Shown: positions 8,016-16,833 of the stretch, piece after piece
How positions within the stretch are numbered: the stretch's first letter is position 1
Layout: the number at the start of each line of letters is the position of its first letter
Position numbers and translations under genes: made by a program
Notes under the pieces: generated by a model
Databases searched by the model: none
Told to the model about the DNA's origin: nothing
The model's input: the letters and a program-made list of their open reading frames with translations, nothing else
Source: Thermoleophilia bacterium
GTDB taxonomy: Bacteria; Actinomycetota; Thermoleophilia; Gaiellales; Gaiellaceae
NCBI GenBank assembly: GCA_017882615.1
Contig: JADGPD010000021.1
Span: forward strand, 1 to 32,154
Direction: 5' to 3'
Length of the DNA stretch: 32,154 bases

Positions 8016-9449
8016 TTGAATCCCGCGCAGACACCCGAAGGTCAGGCTGCGAGCGGCAGTGTTGGGAAGCGCAGGACGCTAGCCCGCAACTCCTCGAGCG
8101 TGTTGTTCGCGACCATCGTTGCGGCGATCGCCGTCGTCGGGACGGCGATCATCACGACGCGCCTGTTGGGACCGACCGGGCGCGGCCAGCTGACCGTGGC
8201 GACGCTGCTGGCGACGCTGATCGTCACGCTCGGAAGCGTCGGGCTGGGCTCGGCGGCGACCTACTTCACGGCCCGCGGCGAGCGAGCCCGAACCGTAGTG
8301 CTCGGCAATAGCGTTTTGCTCGGCTTCGCACTCGGGCTCGCGATCATCGGCGCGGGATTCGCCGTCATCGTCTTCAGCGGCGCAACGCTCAAAGGCGTTC
8401 CCGCTTCCTACCTCCTCATCGCCATGGCGGTCGTCCCGTTCGCTCTCGTTTTAGGGAATGTGCAGTCCGTCTTCCTGGGGCTGCAACGCTTCCGGGAGTT
8501 CAACCGGATAACGGTCGCGCAGGCCGTGCTGCCCCTGCTCCTGATCGGAGTCGCTCTTCTCGCTCTGGGAGGTGGAGTGCGCGCCGCGATCGTCGCGACC
8601 ACGATCAGCACCGTCCTGCTCGCGGTGGTGGTTCTCGTGATAGCCAGCCGGACCGTTGGCGTCAGCTGGCGACCCGACCGTGGCTACGTCAAGGTCGCCA
8701 CCTCATACGGCATTCGCGTCCACGCGGCCAACGTGTTGAACTTCCTCGGCTACCGGCTCGACGTCTTCGTTCTCAACGCCTACGCGTCGCCCGCGGCGGT
8801 CGGTCTGTATGCGGCCGCGGTGGCCGTGGCCGAGCGTCTCTGGATGCTCTCCCAGGCCGTGAGCGTAGCGCTCTTTCCGAGGATCGCCGAGGAAAAGGAC
8901 GAGGACGTACGCCGCTCGATCACGCCTTTGCTCGCGCGAAATACCTTCTGGCTTACCGCCGCCGCAGCGGCACTGTTCTGGCTGCTCAGCGGGCCGCTGG
9001 TGACTCTCCTCTACGGAGGCAAGTTCGCCTCTTCGGCCGGCGCTCTACGTGCCCTCCTCCCCGGCATCGTCGCCTACAGCGCAACCCGCGTGCTCGGAAA
9101 CGACATCGCCGCGCGCGGGCGTCCGATCCTCAACTCCTACATCGCCACCGTGAGCGTCGCGTTGAACCTGGGCCTGAACCTGATGCTGGTTCCGCGTTAC
9201 GGGATCAAAGGAGCTGCCTGGTCGAGCACGGCCTCGTACTCGCTGCTGTGCGTGATGACCGCAGCGGTGTACTGCAAGATCGCCAAGGTCTCGGCTCGAG
9301 CCGTGTTCGTTCCCGCCCGGGAAGACGGCGCGGCCTACCTGCGCCTGGCTCGCAGGCTGCTCGCACGCCCCACGGCTCAGGACTCTGCCGGCTTGGATGT
9401 GGCGGCAACGCCCGCCGCTTTGTCCGACGCCGAGAGCACGGACTCGTAG
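8016..9449 (+). CDS. Oligosaccharide flippase (Wzx/MATE-like), copy 1
   Basis: The 477-residue product is hydrophobic almost throughout, with about twelve to fourteen predicted helices starting near residue 28, and a short polar C-terminal tail. The early LLGPTGRGQL segment and the later YGIKGAAWSSTASY segment are typical of polysaccharide-biosynthesis flippases of the MOP superfamily. Such proteins translocate undecaprenyl-linked oligosaccharide units across the membrane for Wzy polymerisation. TTG 8016 is the first usable start, because the frame is closed by TGA at 7995. The gene is divergent from the GT2 at 6702-7757. Its last 73 bases (9377-9449) overlap the end of the opposite-strand GT4 gene. 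Substrate cannot be told from sequence. Confidence 0.9.
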   Translation: MNPAQTPEGQAASGSVGKRRTLARNSSSVLFATIVAAIAVVGTAIITTRLLGPTGRGQLTVATLLATLIVTLGSVGLGSAATYFTARGERARTVVLGNSVLLGFALGLAIIGAGFAVIVFSGATLKGVPASYLLIAMAVVPFALVLGNVQSVFLGLQRFREFNRITVAQAVLPLLLIGVALLALGGGVRAAIVATTISTVLLAVVVLVIASRTVGVSWRPDRGYVKVATSYGIRVHAANVLNFLGYRLDVFVLNAYASPAAVGLYAAAVAVAERLWMLSQAVSVALFPRIAEEKDEDVRRSITPLLARNTFWLTAAAAALFWLLSGPLVTLLYGGKFASSAGALRALLPGIVAYSATRVLGNDIAARGRPILNSYIATVSVALNLGLNLMLVPRYGIKGAAWSSTASYSLLCVMTAAVYCKIAKVSARAVFVPAREDGAAYLRLARRLLARPTAQDSAGLDVAATPAALSDAESTDS

Positions 9450-10579
9450 ATCGCCTGTAACTGTGCTCCGACGGCTTCGAGGCTGTATCGACCGCGGGCG
9501 TCTGCGGCGATGCTGACGCGGTCGTACGAGTCGAGGCTCGAGAGCACGCTGTCCAGGGCATCGGCCAGCGCCGGGGGATCATCAGGCGGTACGAGGATGC
9601 CGGCGCCTTCGTAGACCATCTCCGGGATGCCCCCGACCGTGGTCGAGACAACGGGGAGCCCTGATGCCAGCGCCTCGACGACGACGCAGGGGAGATTGTC
9701 GAAACGGCTCGGAAGCACGAACAGATCAGAGCCGCGCATCATCTCGGCGATCTCCCGTTTCGGCTTCGCCCCGTGAAAGGCGACCGCCCCGGAAAGACCC
9801 GCAGCCTCGGTGCGCCGCTGGTACTCCGGGCGCTCGGGCCCCTCGCCGATCACCTCCAGTCGCCAGTCGCTGCGGCGGTTGCGAAGCAGCGTCAGCGCCT
9901 CGAGCAGCGTCGGATAGCCCTTGTGTTGCGACGGCTCGAGGTTCCCGACGAAGATCATCCGCTTCTCGTCCGTCTTCTTCAGCCTCCGCTTCGCGGTGAA
10001 GAACATGGTGGTATCGGCGACGTTGGGCACGATCTCGAACTTGGCCTCGATCCCGTAGGCCTCGATCGACCGCTGCAGGTGCATCGATACGGGCAGCGCG
10101 CGATCGGCGTTCCGGTAGGCGTAGCGGGCCTTGCGCACCGCCGCCCGATTCAGCGTCCGGCGCGGGAAGCCGGTGAACTGCTCGGTGATCACGACGGGAA
10201 TTCCATTTCGCTTTCCGATCATCACTGCGGGGACTCCGGCGTCGTAGACGTGGGCGTGGATCACGTCGGGCACGAACCCCTCCGCGCGCAGGCGCCGGAA
10301 GGCCTTGATCGCACTCCGGAGATAGAGCGGATACGACGTTCCGCGAAGCGGCATCGCACGGTGGTAGACGTGATAGGCGGGAATTCCCTCGCTGAGCTCG
10401 GGGTCGAGCTCCTCCTCCATCTTCCAGAGCCCGCGGCACTCCTTCGAGGCTCGAGCCAGGTGCAGCACGACGACCTCGTTGCCCGCGGCCCGAACGGCCT
10501 TGGCGTGCTCGCGCACGAAGACACCTCCGTAGCCGAAGTCGCGGGTCGGGTACCAGTTCGTAATGAAGAGAACCTTCAT
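9377..10579 (-). CDS. Family 4 glycosyltransferase
   Basis: The 400-residue protein has the two-domain GT-B plan. The N-terminal half starts MKVLFITNWYPTRDFGYGGVFVREHA, with the glycine-rich loop facing the acceptor. The C-terminal half has VGNLEPSQHKGYPTLLEAL and the donor-binding region LPSRFDNLPCVVVEALASG. There the EX7E motif reads D-X7-E, a variant seen in many GT4 enzymes. It retains the anomeric configuration of the donor by family rule. It acts on the cytoplasmic side of the membrane on a growing lipid-linked glycan. Its ATG (10579) overlaps the TGA of the upstream GT4 as ATGA, so the two are coupled. Its 3' end overlaps the flippase gene by 73 bp, so the two convergent transcripts would be complementary there. 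Confidence 0.9.
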   Translation of the reverse strand: MKVLFITNWYPTRDFGYGGVFVREHAKAVRAAGNEVVVLHLARASKECRGLWKMEEELDPELSEGIPAYHVYHRAMPLRGTSYPLYLRSAIKAFRRLRAEGFVPDVIHAHVYDAGVPAVMIGKRNGIPVVITEQFTGFPRRTLNRAAVRKARYAYRNADRALPVSMHLQRSIEAYGIEAKFEIVPNVADTTMFFTAKRRLKKTDEKRMIFVGNLEPSQHKGYPTLLEALTLLRNRRSDWRLEVIGEGPERPEYQRRTEAAGLSGAVAFHGAKPKREIAEMMRGSDLFVLPSRFDNLPCVVVEALASGLPVVSTTVGGIPEMVYEGAGILVPPDDPPALADALDSVLSSLDSYDRVSIAADARGRYSLEAVGAQLQAIYESVLSASDKAAGVAATSKPAES

Positions 10580-11979
10580 GAATTCGTTCGAGCCTCCTTG
10601 GGAAAGCGAGGTTTTCGTTTCGGCGCCGCGCCTTCTGCGTCGATCAGATCGAGCATCTTCCGGCCTAGACTTTCGTACTCGTAGGCGCCCAGGTCAAAGG
10701 CCGGGGAAGGCTGGAATTGCTCCCCCGCTTTGGCCCAGCGCGCCAAGTACGCGCGGAAGGCCGCAGCAAGCTCCTCGGGGCCGGTTGGCGGCGCCGCCGT
10801 ATGAGCACCGGCCTCGCTGAGCAGCTCCGCGGCGGCGGACTGTCGCTCGGTGATGGCGAAGATCGGCTTCTTCGCGGCCAGATACTCGAATACCTTGGCG
10901 GTCGTTGCGTCGATGCCGCCGGGGATCAGCAGCAGACCGTCGGCGGCTTGTTGAAGGCCGAGCGCCGTGCTGTGAGGGACTCGCCCCATGACGCGAGTGA
11001 CGCGACCGAGATTCCCCTCGCCGAGCAGCTCGCGCTCGGCATCGCTGATCGTCCCGGCGGCGACAAGCTCGAAGCTGGTCGTCAGCTGCGGCTCCCGTTC
11101 GAGCAAGAGCTCCAGCGCATCGAGAAACATGCGGGCGTCTCGACCTCGGTGAAGAACCGGTTCCTCCAGGTCCATCCCGAACATTCCGGTGTAGACCAGC
11201 GAGAATCGCTTCGCGTCGAGCTTCGCCCGCTCGTCCGTCGCGCTCTCGATCGCCCGCATGTCGAAGCCGTTCGAGATGACGTGCGCCGAGACGCCGTAGC
11301 GGCGCCTGACGTCTGAGGCGATCTCCTCGTTGATCGCGCTGACGAAGGTCGCGCGCCGCGCAATCAATCGTTCCAGCAGCCTGTCGAGCGGGCGCAGGAA
11401 GAAGGGATGGGACACGTCGCGCAACCATCCGTCGCGGTAGTCGGCTACCCAGCGGACGCCGAAGGCGCGTGCGACGAGGCCGAGCAGATGCGTCGACTCC
11501 GGCCCCGAGGTGGTCACGATCGCGTCGGGGCGGTCTTTCCTGATCAGCTTGAGCAGTTGCCGAAGCGCCTGCGGAAACCAGGTCAGCGCAGTGATGTCGG
11601 GAACCACGAAGTTCGTCCACCAGCGCGGCCTGTCGCGTGAGGCGACGCCTGTCTCCCCGCTGTATCCGACGAGCTCCTGGTACTGCGTGCGAAACCGAGT
11701 CCTCAGGTCGCCCGCGCGAATGACCCCCTGCGCCTCGTCATCTTCGGCCGAGCCGGAGATCTTGCTCGTCAGCACCGTAGTGCGGACACCCGCCGCCTCA
11801 AACCCCCGGCGCAGCCCAAGCGGCCGATGTGCGGAGACCACGTTGCAGGGCGAGTAGAGATAGGCGACCAGGAGGATGTGCTCGATGGGCCGGTCGCTGC
11901 GACGCTTCAATCTCGTACCTCGACGCCGGCCCGTGCGCGTTCTCGCTGCACCGGAGCGCTCGCCGCGGACGACTCGCAT
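10576..11979 (-). CDS. Family 4 glycosyltransferase
   Basis: The chosen product is 467 residues, with a basic N-terminal tail followed by a GT-B domain (HILLVAYLYSP, then SAHRPLGLRRGFEAAG). The middle contains the acceptor-domain elements TTSGPESTHLLG and WVADYRDGW. The C-terminal donor domain has SLVYTGMFG, LLLIPGGIDATTAKVFEYLAAKKPIFAI, in which the usual EX7E region is altered as in related WcaI-like or sugar-binding GT4 proteins. I start at ATG 11979; a further in-frame start at 12060 would add 27 residues of low-complexity sequence. The stop overlaps the next gene by 4 nt (ATGA). It is the first gene of the two-gene minus-strand unit reading to 9377. The donor sugar is unknown. Confidence 0.86.
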   Translation of the reverse strand: MRVVRGERSGAARTRTGRRRGTRLKRRSDRPIEHILLVAYLYSPCNVVSAHRPLGLRRGFEAAGVRTTVLTSKISGSAEDDEAQGVIRAGDLRTRFRTQYQELVGYSGETGVASRDRPRWWTNFVVPDITALTWFPQALRQLLKLIRKDRPDAIVTTSGPESTHLLGLVARAFGVRWVADYRDGWLRDVSHPFFLRPLDRLLERLIARRATFVSAINEEIASDVRRRYGVSAHVISNGFDMRAIESATDERAKLDAKRFSLVYTGMFGMDLEEPVLHRGRDARMFLDALELLLEREPQLTTSFELVAAGTISDAERELLGEGNLGRVTRVMGRVPHSTALGLQQAADGLLLIPGGIDATTAKVFEYLAAKKPIFAITERQSAAAELLSEAGAHTAAPPTGPEELAAAFRAYLARWAKAGEQFQPSPAFDLGAYEYESLGRKMLDLIDAEGAAPKRKPRFPKEARTNS

Positions 11980-12172
11980 GCGTCGCACAAGGACGCCGAC
12001 CGACTGGCTGGAAGGTAATTGGGCACCGGTAGCCGCAATCGTAGCGTTGGCGCTCGACACCGATCACCACCTTTTGCAGACAATTCCGTCCGAGGCGATC
12101 AGCCATCCTGTCGAATGGATGTCCGGAACAGGCAGCCACAGGTAGGTCCAGGTCTCGTCCGATGGATCAGTC

Positions 12173-12916
12173 ATGAAAAACCGCGACAGCTGGAGACCAA
12201 GCAAGTTCGTCTACCGGCGTGGGAAGCTGATCGCTTCGCGAGACAGCGAGGAAGTCGACGCGGCTTCCCGGTTGATGGTCGATCGAGTAGCCGCCTACTA
12301 CGACGCCAACCTACGGCGCCATGCCAGGGGCAGACTGGTGGATCTCGGCTGCGGCAAAGCGCCGCTCTATCGCGCGTACGCGGACTGCGTAAGCGAGGTC
12401 ACCTGTGTGGACTGGGGCAACACCTCACACGAGAACGCCTACCTCGACGTGGAGTGCGATCTCAACAAAGCCCTCCCCTTCGCTGACGCCGCCTTCGACA
12501 CGGTAATCCTGTCTGACGTTCTCGAGCACATAGCGCAGCCGGAGCCGCTCTGGGCGGAGATCTCCAGGATTCTGGCGCCAAGTGGGAAGGTGATCCTGAA
12601 CGTGCCTTTCTACTACTCGATTCACGCCGGCCCCTACGACTACTACAGGTACACCGAGTTCGCGCTGAGAAGATTCGTCGAGAACTCGGGTCTCAGGCTG
12701 ATTCAGCTCGAGAGTATCGGCGGCGCTCCCGAGATCCTGGCCGACGTGTTCGCAAAGAACGTCAAGCGCTTTCCGCTGATCGGATATCCACTGGCGGTGT
12801 TTTCTCAGTGGCTCACGGCGGGATTCACGAGAACGCGTTTCGGCAGGAAAGTATCCCGAGCCACCGGCCACAGCTTTCCCTTCGGTTACTTCTTGATTGC
12901 AGAAAAGCCGCGCTAG
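12173..12916 (+). CDS. Class I SAM-dependent methyltransferase
   Basis: The 247-residue protein has a class I methyltransferase core. Motif I is LVDLGCGKAPLY (about residues 54-65), the acidic ribose-binding position lies in VTCVDWGN, and motif IV is FDTVILSDVLEHI (about 103-115). After these come ILAPSGKVILNVPFYY and the tail SFPFGYFLIAEKP. The glycine-rich loop and the LEH element match methyltransferases common in surface-glycan loci, where they methylate sugar hydroxyls or carboxyls. It stands alone on the plus strand between minus-strand glycosyltransferase genes, with a 193-bp divergent region upstream and 18 bp to the convergent GT2. No strong SD precedes the ATG at 12173. The substrate is inferred only from context. 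Confidence 0.88.
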   Translation: MKNRDSWRPSKFVYRRGKLIASRDSEEVDAASRLMVDRVAAYYDANLRRHARGRLVDLGCGKAPLYRAYADCVSEVTCVDWGNTSHENAYLDVECDLNKALPFADAAFDTVILSDVLEHIAQPEPLWAEISRILAPSGKVILNVPFYYSIHAGPYDYYRYTEFALRRFVENSGLRLIQLESIGGAPEILADVFAKNVKRFPLIGYPLAVFSQWLTAGFTRTRFGRKVSRATGHSFPFGYFLIAEKPR

Positions 12917-12934
12917 CGGCGGGAGCTAGAAGCG

Positions 12935-13831
12935 CTATCCGGAGCGCCGGAATATGGATCTCAGCCGGCGGTTGAAGAAGAGCCGCGACTTCGCCGCGAG
13001 ATCGCGAAGCTGACCGTGACGGAGATAAGGCGCGGCCTCACGCAGGCGTCCGTGCTTGAGCAGTTTCGCTCCGAGCGCAACGTTCGTCCGCTCCAATGTT
13101 CGTTCGAGCAAAGTCTCGGCCTCCGGCGGGAAGGGGTAATGCGAAGAGAAGTACTCCAGTGCCTGCATGTACCGCTTGAGCATCACGACGCTGTCCGAAG
13201 AGTCGCTCTTGTGGCCTCGGTAATAGATTGCCAGCGGCTCGTCGAAGTAGTCGAAGCGGGTACCGGCGAGAGCGACCCTCAGCCACAGGCCATAGTCGGT
13301 ATTCGAGCGGAACGGAGCCTCGCAATCGAAGCCGCCTACGCTTCTCAGTAGATCCTTCGACGCGATCACGCTGTTGTTCGTGATGAAGGCGTGCTCGAGC
13401 CACTCCGCCAGCAGCGGCACGAGTATCTGTCCGTCCCACGGCGGCGCCAGCTTGCTGTAACGAACGCGCTTCCCGCCTTTTGTGCAGTACGAGTCCGTGT
13501 AGCTGAATTCCGAGCGCCTCTCGTCCATGAACGCGATCTGTCGCTCGAGCTTCTCGGGCAACCACTCGTCATCGGCATCGAGAAAGGCGACGAGCTCACC
13601 CTGCGATTCCTCGAGTCCGCGGCTTCGCGCCTCCGCTTCTCCCTGATGGTCCTGGCGGACGTATCGGACTTTTTCGAACGAGCGCGCGATCTCGGCTGTG
13701 CGGTCGGTCGAGCCGTCGTCGACGAGGACGATCTCGTAGTCGCTGTACGTCTGCGCTTCGACCGAGCGAAGCGCTCGGGCGAGAAAATCCTCAGCGTTGT
13801 AGGCGGGTATGTTGACGCTAACTCTGGACAC
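12935..13831 (-). CDS. Family 2 glycosyltransferase (paralogue of the gene at 29672-30556)
   Basis: The 298-residue product is a single GT-A domain with the GT2 landmarks VNIPAYNAEDFLARAL (7-21), VLVDDGSTDRTAE (36-47) and the metal-binding FLDADDEWLPEKLE (83-96). The acceptor half reads GGFDCEAPFRSNTDYGLWLRVAL and ends in a basic amphipathic tail that may touch the membrane. Enzymes of this type add one sugar with inversion to a lipid-linked acceptor in the cytoplasm. The start is GTG at 13831. It is divergent from the flippase at 14116 and convergent with the methyltransferase ending at 12916. The protein is similar over its full length to the one at 29672-30556, with landmark motifs at identical residue numbers, which indicates a duplication. 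Confidence 0.9.
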   Translation of the reverse strand: MSRVSVNIPAYNAEDFLARALRSVEAQTYSDYEIVLVDDGSTDRTAEIARSFEKVRYVRQDHQGEAEARSRGLEESQGELVAFLDADDEWLPEKLERQIAFMDERRSEFSYTDSYCTKGGKRVRYSKLAPPWDGQILVPLLAEWLEHAFITNNSVIASKDLLRSVGGFDCEAPFRSNTDYGLWLRVALAGTRFDYFDEPLAIYYRGHKSDSSDSVVMLKRYMQALEYFSSHYPFPPEAETLLERTLERTNVALGAKLLKHGRLREAAPYLRHGQLRDLAAKSRLFFNRRLRSIFRRSG

Positions 13832-14115
13832 GGCTCTACTGGTGTGTTCGCGGACTCCAATATAGTCTCGCTCCCCGTCTTACGCGCAGCGACTGGAAGA
13901 CGCCACGCCGCCCCGCCCGCAGGGAATTCGTCGCAAGAGTGGCGCTCCGCGTCAAAGTCCACATCCTCGAGCCCGAATGCGTGCTCGATGCTCGTCGAAA
14001 CGGTCGCGTCTCAGCCGAGTAGAGCGCGCCGTCCGCGCAGGCGGCGGTGACCGGCGCCGGCTAGCGTAGAGACAACTCGCTCACGAGCGCCGCTCGCACT
14101 AGTAGCTTCCCTCGA

Positions 14116-15657
14116 GTGCCCGCGCCATTCTCCGACAACAAAGCGACCGTGTCCCCCCAGAGATCGCCTTCGCTGACGAAGAGCGCGCTCCAAGGCGTCG
14201 TCTGGAACTACTCCGGGATCGCCATTCTGGTGGTAGTTCAGATCGTTTCGACGATCGCCACCGCGCGACTGATCGCCCCGGCGTGGTTTGGTGTCTACGC
14301 CGCCGCGCAGGCTGCGAGCGGGCTCGCCGCCTACTTCACCTTCGCGACCGTCGGTCTCGCCGTCTTGAGGCGCTCGGAGCTCGGCGAGAAAACGGTGGGA
14401 ACCGCCGTTGTCATCTCGCTCGTCGCCGCGACGCTCACGCTCGTAGCGCTTTGGTTTGTCGCTCCGACATGGGCAGATGCCTGGAACATCCCGGCGGCGA
14501 CGCGCCTCATTCGCGTGCTCGCCTTTTCCCTCTTCTTCAACTCCCTCTCCGCCGTGCCCCTCGCGCTCGTTCGCCGTCGTTTGCGGTTCGGCGCAAGCGC
14601 GCTCGTCGAAACGAGCACGCAGGTGAGCGGGATCACGGTCGGCGTCGTGCTCGCCGTTTTCCTGCACACAACCATGGCGCTCGCAATCGGGCAGACCGTG
14701 GGCGCCGGCGCGCTTTTCGTCGGCGCCATCGCGCTCGCGCGACACGATTTACGCCTCGGCTTCGATCGCGGCGAAGGGCGCACGCTCCTTACCTATGGCG
14801 GCCAGCTGAGTGGGCTCTATTTCAGCGCCTGGGCGATCAATGCAATCCCGAGCTGGTTCACGAGCCTCTCGTTCGGGAAGTTCACGCTCGGCCTGTACAA
14901 CCGCGCCTCGCTGGTTATCAATCTCCCGCTCGGCTACCTCTCGACGGGTATCACCAAAGTCCTGTTCCCGCTGTATGGTCGGGTTCGCGACGACGCCGTC
15001 AGAACAAAGGCGATGCTGAGCGAGGGCATAGTCCTGGCGACCGGCTACATTTGGCCGCTGTTTGCGATCGTCGCCGGAGGTGCGCCGGTTCTGGTCGACC
15101 TAATGCTCGGCCAGCGCTGGCACAGCGCAGCGCCGCTGCTCCGCCTGTTCGTCTTGATCGCCTGCGGCGCGTTCCCGACGACGTTCTTGACCAACGCAGC
15201 CGAGGCGCTGGGTTGGATCCGGTTCGCCGCGTTCAGGCTGTTCGTGCTGCTAGCGCTGCTCGGTTCCGCGGTCGCGGTGGTGGACGCCGCCGGGCTCGGG
15301 ATACAGGCACTCCTCGTCGGCGTGGCCATCGCTCAGTGGTCAACCTACGCGATCACGCTCAGGCCGTTCGTCAGCCGCGGCATCGTCGACGTTCGGCTCG
15401 TGCTCGGCAGTCACCTCATCCATGGGCTCGTGTCGCTGGCCGCTTTCGGCGCCGCTTTCGGCTGCGCCGAGCTTCTCGCCGGCGCGGGTCTCCTCGCTCA
15501 GGCCCTCGCCGAAGCCGTCCTTACGGTCGCGGTCTGCGTGCTCGTTATGCGCGGCCGAGCCTGGTACCCGGCCAGCAAAGTCCTCGCTCGGCGCATGCGC
15601 GGCGACTCGTTCGAGGCCGGCTTACTCGGTCGCTTGCGCTCGATCGTCGCGGGCTGA
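14116..15657 (+). CDS. Lipopolysaccharide-type flippase (Wzx/WzxC-like), copy 2
   Basis: The 513-residue protein is polytopic, with about fourteen helices. It begins with a polar stretch and then ALQGVVWNYSGIAILVVVQI, the arrangement seen in WzxC-like flippases, and contains SRATARLIAP-like and YLSTGITKVLFPLYGRVRDD segments. These carry undecaprenyl-linked repeats across the membrane. The GTG at 14116 has no obvious SD; GTG 14149 would remove only 11 residues of the polar N-terminus and is equally possible. The last 36 bases (15622-15657) overlap the opposite-strand GT4 gene. It differs clearly from the flippase at 8016, so the locus has two unrelated or anciently diverged flippases that may serve different glycans. 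Confidence 0.9.
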   Translation: MPAPFSDNKATVSPQRSPSLTKSALQGVVWNYSGIAILVVVQIVSTIATARLIAPAWFGVYAAAQAASGLAAYFTFATVGLAVLRRSELGEKTVGTAVVISLVAATLTLVALWFVAPTWADAWNIPAATRLIRVLAFSLFFNSLSAVPLALVRRRLRFGASALVETSTQVSGITVGVVLAVFLHTTMALAIGQTVGAGALFVGAIALARHDLRLGFDRGEGRTLLTYGGQLSGLYFSAWAINAIPSWFTSLSFGKFTLGLYNRASLVINLPLGYLSTGITKVLFPLYGRVRDDAVRTKAMLSEGIVLATGYIWPLFAIVAGGAPVLVDLMLGQRWHSAAPLLRLFVLIACGAFPTTFLTNAAEALGWIRFAAFRLFVLLALLGSAVAVVDAAGLGIQALLVGVAIAQWSTYAITLRPFVSRGIVDVRLVLGSHLIHGLVSLAAFGAAFGCAELLAGAGLLAQALAEAVLTVAVCVLVMRGRAWYPASKVLARRMRGDSFEAGLLGRLRSIVAG

Positions 15658-16833
15658 GCCGGGATCCTTGCTGGGTTTCTCCGCGAGAATGCGCGCAAGC
15701 GCTTCTTCAACGGCATCGAAACGAACCGGCCAGGACTGCTCGGCGGCAAACGCCCGCCTGGCCGCCGTCAGCTCGGACGAGTTGGAGGCAAGAAGCTCCT
15801 CGATCGCCTCCCCGAAGTCGACCGGATCTCCAGGTGCCACCGTGATCTGACCGGCGAAGATCGAAGGGTCGACAAACGGGGTGCAGAGCACGGGCAGGCC
15901 CATCGCCAGGTACTGGTAGACCTTGCCGGGGCTCATTCTGGTGGTGAACGGCTCGACACGATGCGGCACCAGCCCGACATCGCAACCGGCGATGAGAGAA
16001 GGCAACCGGTCGAGTTGAACCTGACCGAGGAAGGTCACTTTCGGAAGCGCTGTGAGCGGCTCGAGATCGACCTTGCTCTCTCCGGCCAGCACCAACGACC
16101 ACTCGGGCCGCTGGAGCATCAGATTGCGGAGAAGATCGAGGTCGACCCAGCGATCGAAAGTCCCGATTACTAGCAGGCGCGGGTGCCCGACCTGCGCAAC
16201 CGGATCATCGTGTCGAGAACCGGCTTTGAAGACATCGAGGTCGACGCCGTTTGGCACGAACAGGCGCCGACGGGTGGAGTTCGGTAGGTCGGTGAGAGAC
16301 AGTTCGTTGACTGTCACGCAGAGGTCGGCCAGCGTCGCGGCTTCGGACTCCAATTTGCGCAGTCGGCCGATGTTGACGCCCGGCGCGGACGGGTAGTCGT
16401 CGGTGCGGTAGTAGACGGTGAGATCGCAGTTGACGAGATGCCGCAGCTTCACCAGGTGGGGCGAGTACGACCAAAGCAGCACCCGTTCGGCGCCCAGCCT
16501 GCGAAGGGCCCGCCGAATCTGGAATGCGAGCATGCGCCGATTGAGCGCGGCTCCCGGCCGAGTGCCCTGGAGGGGGATCCCGAATGGTGCGAGGCGCCAG
16601 ATACGGTCGCTCACCCGAGCGAATGGGCGCCTGAACTGAAGTAGCCGGCGGGTCAGCTTCGCGACGTCTTTTCGCTGCAGTCTCGCGCTGCGCAGGCCAA
16701 TCGGATCAACCCAGAGAACTCGATAGCCTCGCCGCTCGGCCTCGTTCATGAGGTGCCGGGAGTTGTGCGGAAGACCGGCCCACTCCGTGATCGGAAGGCA
16801 CACGATCGTGTCGAAGAGCGGCCTGCGCTGCAT
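15622..16833 (-). CDS. Family 4-like glycosyltransferase (TuaH-like)
   Basis: The 403-residue protein has a GT-B plan. The N-terminal half has ITEWAGLPHNSRHLM and then YYRTDDYPSAPGVNIGRLRKLE, and at about 170-190 VTVNELSLTDLPNSTRR leading into VPNGVDLDVFK. The C-terminal donor domain has VIGTFDRWVDLDLL, GCDVGLVPHR and MSPGKVYQYLAMGLPVLCTP, in which a Lys-Tyr pair replaces the first acidic residue of EX7E. The pattern resembles teichuronic-acid-type transferases such as TuaH. It is transcribed towards, and overlaps by 36 bp, the end of the flippase gene. The ATG at 16833 faces a 404-bp divergent region. Substrate unknown. Confidence 0.85.
   Translation of the reverse strand: MQRRPLFDTIVCLPITEWAGLPHNSRHLMNEAERRGYRVLWVDPIGLRSARLQRKDVAKLTRRLLQFRRPFARVSDRIWRLAPFGIPLQGTRPGAALNRRMLAFQIRRALRRLGAERVLLWSYSPHLVKLRHLVNCDLTVYYRTDDYPSAPGVNIGRLRKLESEAATLADLCVTVNELSLTDLPNSTRRRLFVPNGVDLDVFKAGSRHDDPVAQVGHPRLLVIGTFDRWVDLDLLRNLMLQRPEWSLVLAGESKVDLEPLTALPKVTFLGQVQLDRLPSLIAGCDVGLVPHRVEPFTTRMSPGKVYQYLAMGLPVLCTPFVDPSIFAGQITVAPGDPVDFGEAIEELLASNSSELTAARRAFAAEQSWPVRFDAVEEALARILAEKPSKDPGSARDDRAQATE

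Noticed and set aside
13939-14022. Small plus-strand ORF (27 codons) ahead of the second flippase
   Set aside because: It has no SD, no recognised product and could be chance; too short to support.
13832-14115. Divergent promoter between GT2 and the second flippase
   Set aside because: A promoter is expected here but I found no clear -10/-35 pair on either strand.
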